Shown here in pieces: positions 59,967-64,000 of a stretch of 64,000 nt of DNA (the stretch's first letter is position 1; the number at the start of each line of letters is the position of its first letter). This DNA comes from COE1 sp949066965. GTDB lineage: Bacteria > Bacillota > Clostridia > Lachnospirales > Lachnospiraceae. The notes beneath the pieces are model-generated. The model did not search any database. It was given only the letters and a program-made list of their open reading frames with translations, and had not been told where the DNA came from. The stretch lies in contig CARTDA010000017.1 of NCBI GenBank assembly GCA_949066965.1, positions 1 to 64,000 on the forward strand, given 5' to 3'. Made by a program: the position numbers and the translations under genes.

Positions 59967-61040
59967 CTAAGCAAAAATCCTTGCAATGTCATTGTACAAT
60001 ACAAACACCATCAATATCATCAGTGCCACAAATCCCACGAAATGAACCAGACCTTCCTTGTCAGGTGAAACAGGTTTCCCGCGCACCACCTCGATAAACA
60101 GAAACAGAAGCCTGCCACCGTCAAGCGCCGGCAGCGGAAGCAGATTCATCACGCCAAGGTTCACACTGAGCAGCACGGCAAAATTAATCATCGTCAGGAC
60201 AACAGTCGGTACGCCATACGGCTTTGCCACCTCCAAAGTCTCGTCAATCGTAACTGCAATTCCAACCGGCCCAGAAAGGTCGTTTGCCGAAAGCTTTCCC
60301 TGCACCAGCATCAGCAAACTCTTTATCGTTGTCTTGAGCCAGTAGCGCACCTCATATACACTGTACTTAATCAAATCCAGTCCCTTGCACTTTATGGTTT
60401 CCCCAATCGTAAAGCCTATATAATACCGGTTATCCTGTTCGCTGAACTTCGGGGTAAGCACTGTCGTATACTTCTCACCATCACGCTTATACTCAATCTC
60501 AATCGGTTCCCCTCTGCTAAATGCGGATACAAAGGTAACCTCACCCTGCAGATAAATGCGTTCCCCATCCATTTTGGTGATAATATCCCCCTCCTCAAGC
60601 CCCGCTTCCATTGCAGGATACCCTTCCGTCAGTGAATTTATTGTCGGAATAACCTCACCGGAAAAACCAACCACAATCAGTGACAGCAAAAATGCAAGAA
60701 TAATATTAAAAAATGGTCCTGCAAAAACCGTTGCTATTCTCGCCCAGACATTTGCATCATTAAACGAGCCCTCTGGCTTTCCGGATACCGTTTTTTCCCC
60801 GTCAGTGTCTTTTGTATAGATGCCATCCTCACCGTCAAACATACATGCCCCGCCAATTGGCAGGAGCTTTAACACATACTTTGTTCCGTTCTTTGTAAAC
60901 TTGATAATATCTGGTCCCATGCCGATAGAAAACTGCAAAACCCTGATGCCATTTGACTTTGCCAGCAAAAAATGGCCTAACTCATGCGCTATCACGACCA
61001 CGCCAAATACCAGCACAAAAACGATAATTGTAACAACCAT
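59967..61040 (-). CDS. rseP: RIP metalloprotease RseP (site-2 protease)
   Basis: A 357-aa intramembrane zinc protease. The active site HELGHFLLAK is in the first helix (near residue 19). A PDZ domain follows the second helix (about 130-210, GLEEGDIITKMDG). The second active-site motif NLLPLPALDGGRLLF is near 298. It cleaves anti-sigma factors and leftover signal peptides inside the membrane. A short ~35-residue insert (FDGEDGIYTKDTDGEKTVSGKP) lies before the second helix. Position between dxr and ispG is typical. Confidence 0.94.
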   Translation of the reverse strand: MVVTIIVFVLVFGVVVIAHELGHFLLAKSNGIRVLQFSIGMGPDIIKFTKNGTKYVLKLLPIGGACMFDGEDGIYTKDTDGEKTVSGKPEGSFNDANVWARIATVFAGPFFNIILAFLLSLIVVGFSGEVIPTINSLTEGYPAMEAGLEEGDIITKMDGERIYLQGEVTFVSAFSRGEPIEIEYKRDGEKYTTVLTPKFSEQDNRYYIGFTIGETIKCKGLDLIKYSVYEVRYWLKTTIKSLLMLVQGKLSANDLSGPVGIAVTIDETLEVAKPYGVPTVVLTMINFAVLLSVNLGVMNLLPLPALDGGRLLFLFIEVVRGKPVSPDKEGLVHFVGFVALMILMVFVLYNDIARIFA

Positions 61041-61106
61041 TCCTTAATTTTTCCTCCCTTTATCTGTCATGATGCCCTTTCCATTTATCTTCAGACGATA
61101 AGAAAC

Positions 61107-62249
61107 CTAAAATTTCGAGCAGATAAGCTCATATGTCTCCTGTTCTGTCCTTAAAATCTCCTCCACATCAGGATACTCAATTCTTCTATGGGCATCCATA
61201 CACATTTCAATCATCTCAGGAATCTGCAAAAAGCTGATTTTCCTGTCCAGAAACAGGCTCACCGCTTTCTCATTTGCGGCGTTAAACACTGTCGGCACAC
61301 TGCCTCCTTCTGCCGCCGCCTGCAATGCAAGCTTTAATCCCGCAAAGGTCTCCATATCCGGCTTCTCAAACGTAATGTTTCCCAACTCGTAAAAGTCCAC
61401 CCTTTTCCCAGCCATTGGACGTCTGTCCGGATAAAACAGCGCATACTGTATCGGCAGTTTCATATCTGGCGTGCCAAGCTGTGCCATAATTCCTCCATCC
61501 ACATACTCCACCATGGAATGTATGATGCTCTGCGGATGCACAACAACCTGTATCCGATCCAAGTCCATGTCAAAAAGCCACTTTGCCTCCATAACCTCAA
61601 GTCCTTTGTTTACAAGTGTCGCAGAGTCAATTGTAATCTTGTGCCCCATTGACCAGTTTGGATGCTTTAAGGCGTCCTCAAGCTGTACATTTTCCAGCTG
61701 TTTTCTGGTTCTTCCCCGAAACGGCCCACCAGATGCAGTGATCAGCAGTTTGCTGACACGCTCACTGTTTTCTCCCTGCATAGACTGAAAAATAGCACTG
61801 TGCTCACTGTCAACAGGAAGAATTGAAACACCCATTTCTGCAGCAAGCGGCATGATAATATGTCCTGCGGTTACAAGTGTCTCTTTATTCGCAAGCGCAA
61901 TGTCCTTACCCTTATGGATGGCTGCAATGGTAGGGCGGATTCCTATCATGCCGACAATTGCCGTAACCAGAACTTCTGATTCTTCCATCTCAGCAATCGC
62001 AAGCAGCCCTTCCATGCCGCAGGCAACTTCCACCTCCAAGTCCGCAAGCCTAGCCTTCAAATCCCTGCATGCTGCTTCATCCCGAAGGGACACCAGTCTC
62101 GGCCGGAACTCCCTCACCTGCTTTTCAAACAAATCAATATTAGTGCCCGCTGCCAGACCCACTACCTCCAAATCCGGATTTTCCCGGACTATCTCCAGCG
62201 TCTGTGTCCCTATTGAACCGGTAGAGCCAAGTATTGCTATCCTTTTCAC
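61107..62249 (-). CDS. dxr: 1-deoxy-D-xylulose-5-phosphate reductoisomerase
   Basis: A 380-aa NADPH enzyme of the MEP pathway. It has the Rossmann start ILGSTGSIGTQTLEI, ALANKETLVTAG, PVDSEHSAIFQ, TASGGPFRG (flexible loop), HPNWSMGHKITIDSATLVNKGLE-type active site and an AANEKAVSLFL end. The start is GTG at 62249 behind GGAGGTCGATTTC. It is followed by rseP. Confidence 0.96.
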   Translation of the reverse strand: MKRIAILGSTGSIGTQTLEIVRENPDLEVVGLAAGTNIDLFEKQVREFRPRLVSLRDEAACRDLKARLADLEVEVACGMEGLLAIAEMEESEVLVTAIVGMIGIRPTIAAIHKGKDIALANKETLVTAGHIIMPLAAEMGVSILPVDSEHSAIFQSMQGENSERVSKLLITASGGPFRGRTRKQLENVQLEDALKHPNWSMGHKITIDSATLVNKGLEVMEAKWLFDMDLDRIQVVVHPQSIIHSMVEYVDGGIMAQLGTPDMKLPIQYALFYPDRRPMAGKRVDFYELGNITFEKPDMETFAGLKLALQAAAEGGSVPTVFNAANEKAVSLFLDRKISFLQIPEMIEMCMDAHRRIEYPDVEEILRTEQETYELICSKF

Positions 62250-62349
62250 GAAATCGACCTCCGTTTTATTATATTAGTAAAAATACATAACTATTCAAAA
62301 TATACAGCCAAATGAAACATTCACAAAGGCACATGGCAGACCATGATTC

Positions 62350-63204
62350 CTAACGAAACAGCATAATGAAAAAATACGTAATTGGTGCTGTAAATATCAC
62401 GCTGTCAAAACGATCCATAATTCCTCCATGTCCTGGTATCAGATTGCCGTAATCCTTTATCTCATGGTTTCTCTTAATGGCAGAAGCAGCCAAGTCACCG
62501 ACCTGCGATATGACTGAGCCTACGCCGCCGACGACAGCAAGAAGCACGGCAAAATTTTCCTCACCGACCGTATGCTCCATGTACAGGCCAAAAGCAGCAC
62601 CAAACAATGCCGCACCGACAATGCCGCCCAGTGAACCCTCGATTGATTTTTTCGGGCTAAGCACAGGAGCAAGCTTATGCTTTCCAAACAGTACTCCCGT
62701 AAGGTAGGCAAACGTGTCTGATATCCACGAACTAATAAATATCATCCACACCAGATAAATACCATGCTCAAGCTGTCTTGTCAGAAACACAAAGGACAGC
62801 ATCACAGGTGCATATATCAAAGAAAAGTAGGTGTCCATTACCTGGCTGGCATGGAACCTCGGAAATCCAAATACATAAACAAACATCATTGCAATCAGCG
62901 CCATAATGATGACCATCACCCACCATGATGTGTCCTGAATAAAATATACTGCAGCATAATAGCACATAATGACAGCACATCCCATCATTTCAAGACCATT
63001 TATTTTTCCATACTGTCCGCAATTGTCTTTCTCCCTGACACCACATGCCTTTGTCAATTCCAAAAAACCGATGACAGATATGATAAACAGGACGGCTGCC
63101 AGTATTATTCCTCCCGGAAGAATAGCTGCAAGCGCCACAATCACAATGACAACCGCGCTTATCGTTCTCTCCCTGCTTATCTTTTTAAGAATATTCGAAG
63201 CCAT
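62350..63204 (-). CDS. cdsA: phosphatidate cytidylyltransferase
   Basis: A 284-aa polytopic membrane enzyme making CDP-diacylglycerol from phosphatidate and CTP. About eight helices are present. The CDS signature in the last third reads SPKKSIEGSLGG, then GDLAASAIKRNHEIKDYGNLIPGHGGIMDRFDS-type segments (DxxxSxxKRxxxxKDxxxxxPGHGGxxDRxD). The ribosome site AAGGAGGCG overlaps the end of uppS, so the two are translationally coupled. Confidence 0.95.
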   Translation of the reverse strand: MASNILKKISRERTISAVVIVIVALAAILPGGIILAAVLFIISVIGFLELTKACGVREKDNCGQYGKINGLEMMGCAVIMCYYAAVYFIQDTSWWVMVIIMALIAMMFVYVFGFPRFHASQVMDTYFSLIYAPVMLSFVFLTRQLEHGIYLVWMIFISSWISDTFAYLTGVLFGKHKLAPVLSPKKSIEGSLGGIVGAALFGAAFGLYMEHTVGEENFAVLLAVVGGVGSVISQVGDLAASAIKRNHEIKDYGNLIPGHGGIMDRFDSVIFTAPITYFFIMLFR

Positions 63205-63207
63205 TCC

Positions 63208-63915
63208 CTACGCCTCCTTCACGAGCCCATATCTCCGGTCTCTGCTCTGATATGCCTCCACCGCCTTGGCAAGCTCGTTTTTGTCAAAGTCAGGCCACGG
63301 TACGGACGTAAAATAAAGTTCCGCATAAGCAATCTGCCATAACAGAAAATTTGATATTCGCTGCTCACCCGATGTCCTTATCAGCAAGTCCGGATCCGGA
63401 AGACCCGCCGTGTCAAGCTCTGCCGCTATTTTGGCATCATCGATTTCATCCGGATTCAGCGTTCCTGATGCCACTTTATCAGCAAGTCCGGCGATCGCCC
63501 TTCTAAGCTCATCGCGTCCGCCATAATTAATCGCTATCTGAAAATGAAGTCCTGTATTATTTTTTGTAGCCTGCTCCAGCTCCTCAATACTCGCCCGCAG
63601 GTCAGGCGCAAGAGCGGATTTGTCACCAAGAACCCGAACGCACATATTGTTCTTCTGCGCCCGCTTAATACTGTTTTTCATATAATTTCTGAGCAGATTC
63701 ATCAATGTTGCCACTTCGCTGTCCGGTCTGCTCCAGTTTTCTGTCGAAAATGCATATACTGTCAAATAATGAATTCCCATGTTATAGGCGTCCTCACATA
63801 TCTGTTCCACCGCCTTCGCCCCCTGCACATGACCTGCAGTACGTGGAAGCCCTTTCGCCTTTGCCCAGCGTCCATTTCCATCAAGTATGATTGCTACATG
63901 GTTTGGTACATTCAT
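63208..63915 (-). CDS. uppS: isoprenyl transferase (undecaprenyl diphosphate synthase)
   Basis: A 235-aa cis-prenyltransferase making the C55 wall-lipid carrier. The start pattern HVAIILDGNGRWAKAKGLPR contains the catalytic Asp and FPP-site residues. YLTVYAFSTENWSRP is near 65, and RTSGEQRISNFLLWQIAYAELYF is near 190. The ATG at 63915 follows GGAGGATGTGTT; a longer frame reads through a repeat fragment. It is the first gene of the operon within the window. Confidence 0.96.
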   Translation of the reverse strand: MNVPNHVAIILDGNGRWAKAKGLPRTAGHVQGAKAVEQICEDAYNMGIHYLTVYAFSTENWSRPDSEVATLMNLLRNYMKNSIKRAQKNNMCVRVLGDKSALAPDLRASIEELEQATKNNTGLHFQIAINYGGRDELRRAIAGLADKVASGTLNPDEIDDAKIAAELDTAGLPDPDLLIRTSGEQRISNFLLWQIAYAELYFTSVPWPDFDKNELAKAVEAYQSRDRRYGLVKEA

Positions 63916-63943
63916 AACACATCCTCCATTTCCATAATTTTTG

Positions 63944-64000
63944 CTGCCACCCGCCAATGCGCCATACAATGGCACATTTTATCTTCATCGGCGTGTGCAA
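63944..64000 (+). repeat. palindromic intergenic repeat R, edge copy
   Basis: GCCAATG...CATCGGC arm enclosing GCCATACAATGGC and CACATTTT, then GTGTGCA at the window edge. It resembles the right half of the other R copies and lies upstream of uppS. It is cut by the window end. Confidence 0.45.

Noticed and set aside
59771..60004. N-terminal extension of ispG
   Set aside because: The extra 78 codons run through the palindromic MITE, lack family similarity, and a strong ribosome site marks the internal ATG at 59770.

Overview
The window comes from a spore-forming, low-to-moderate GC Firmicute, most probably a gut-type Lachnospiraceae (Clostridia). Reasons: the sporulation trio spoIIGA-sigE-sigG lies directly behind ftsZ; a SCIFF six-cysteine peptide and its radical SAM maturase sit beside a fused secDF; PolC is present; the cell-division cluster carries two adjacent class B penicillin-binding proteins and no ftsA; and many genes use GTG or TTG starts behind strong GGAGG ribosome binding sites. 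Nearly all genes are on the minus strand, so the biological reading order runs from right to left.

Right to left: (1) uppS-cdsA-dxr-rseP-ispG-polC (58.7-63.9 kb) joins MEP-pathway isoprenoid synthesis, undecaprenyl and CDP-DAG lipid precursors, a site-2 protease and the replicative polymerase. It ends in a strong terminator. (2) A division/wall operon starts at a clear sigma-A promoter overlooking a four-repeat MraZ box: mraZ-rsmH-ftsL-PBP-PBP-murD-ftsW-murA-divIB, then ftsZ with its own promoter and terminator. (3) spoIIGA-sigE-sigG follow. (4) An MCP chemoreceptor, an Sfp-type phosphopantetheinyl transferase, an unrecognised 773-aa protein with an N-terminal cyclic-nucleotide-binding-like domain, and a plus-strand CorC-type CBS/DUF21 membrane protein fill 31.9-38.4 kb. 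(5) A TIGR04086-like membrane protein, a secreted GH25 lysozyme, scfA, scfB, secDF, a TraX-family membrane protein, an acyl-ACP thioesterase and recJ occupy 22.5-31.8 kb. (6) An 11-gene translation and stress operon runs murE-priA-def-fmt-Zn peptidase-rsmB-rlmN-stp-prkC-rsgA-rpe (7.9-21.3 kb).

The accessory part is about 4.6-7.9 kb, an AT-rich graveyard downstream of rpe. It holds a frameshifted AAA-ATPase fragment, an orphan C39-like cysteine peptidase, a RepA-like ATPase pseudogene split by an IS1634-family element, and short iteron-like repeats. Left of it are a GH31 alpha-xylosidase, an MBL-fold RNA nuclease-like protein and a truncated dihydrofolate reductase.

Small repeats are the most unusual content. 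They include a 137-bp MITE with a perfect 8-bp target duplication that supplies the stop codon of the sfp gene, a 164-bp TA-flanked palindromic MITE between ispG and rseP, a family of about five palindromic intergenic repeats all in the same orientation, an IS200-type element, and a highly structured 250-bp gap inside the division operon. I found no CRISPR array, rRNA, tRNA or recognisable complete defence system.
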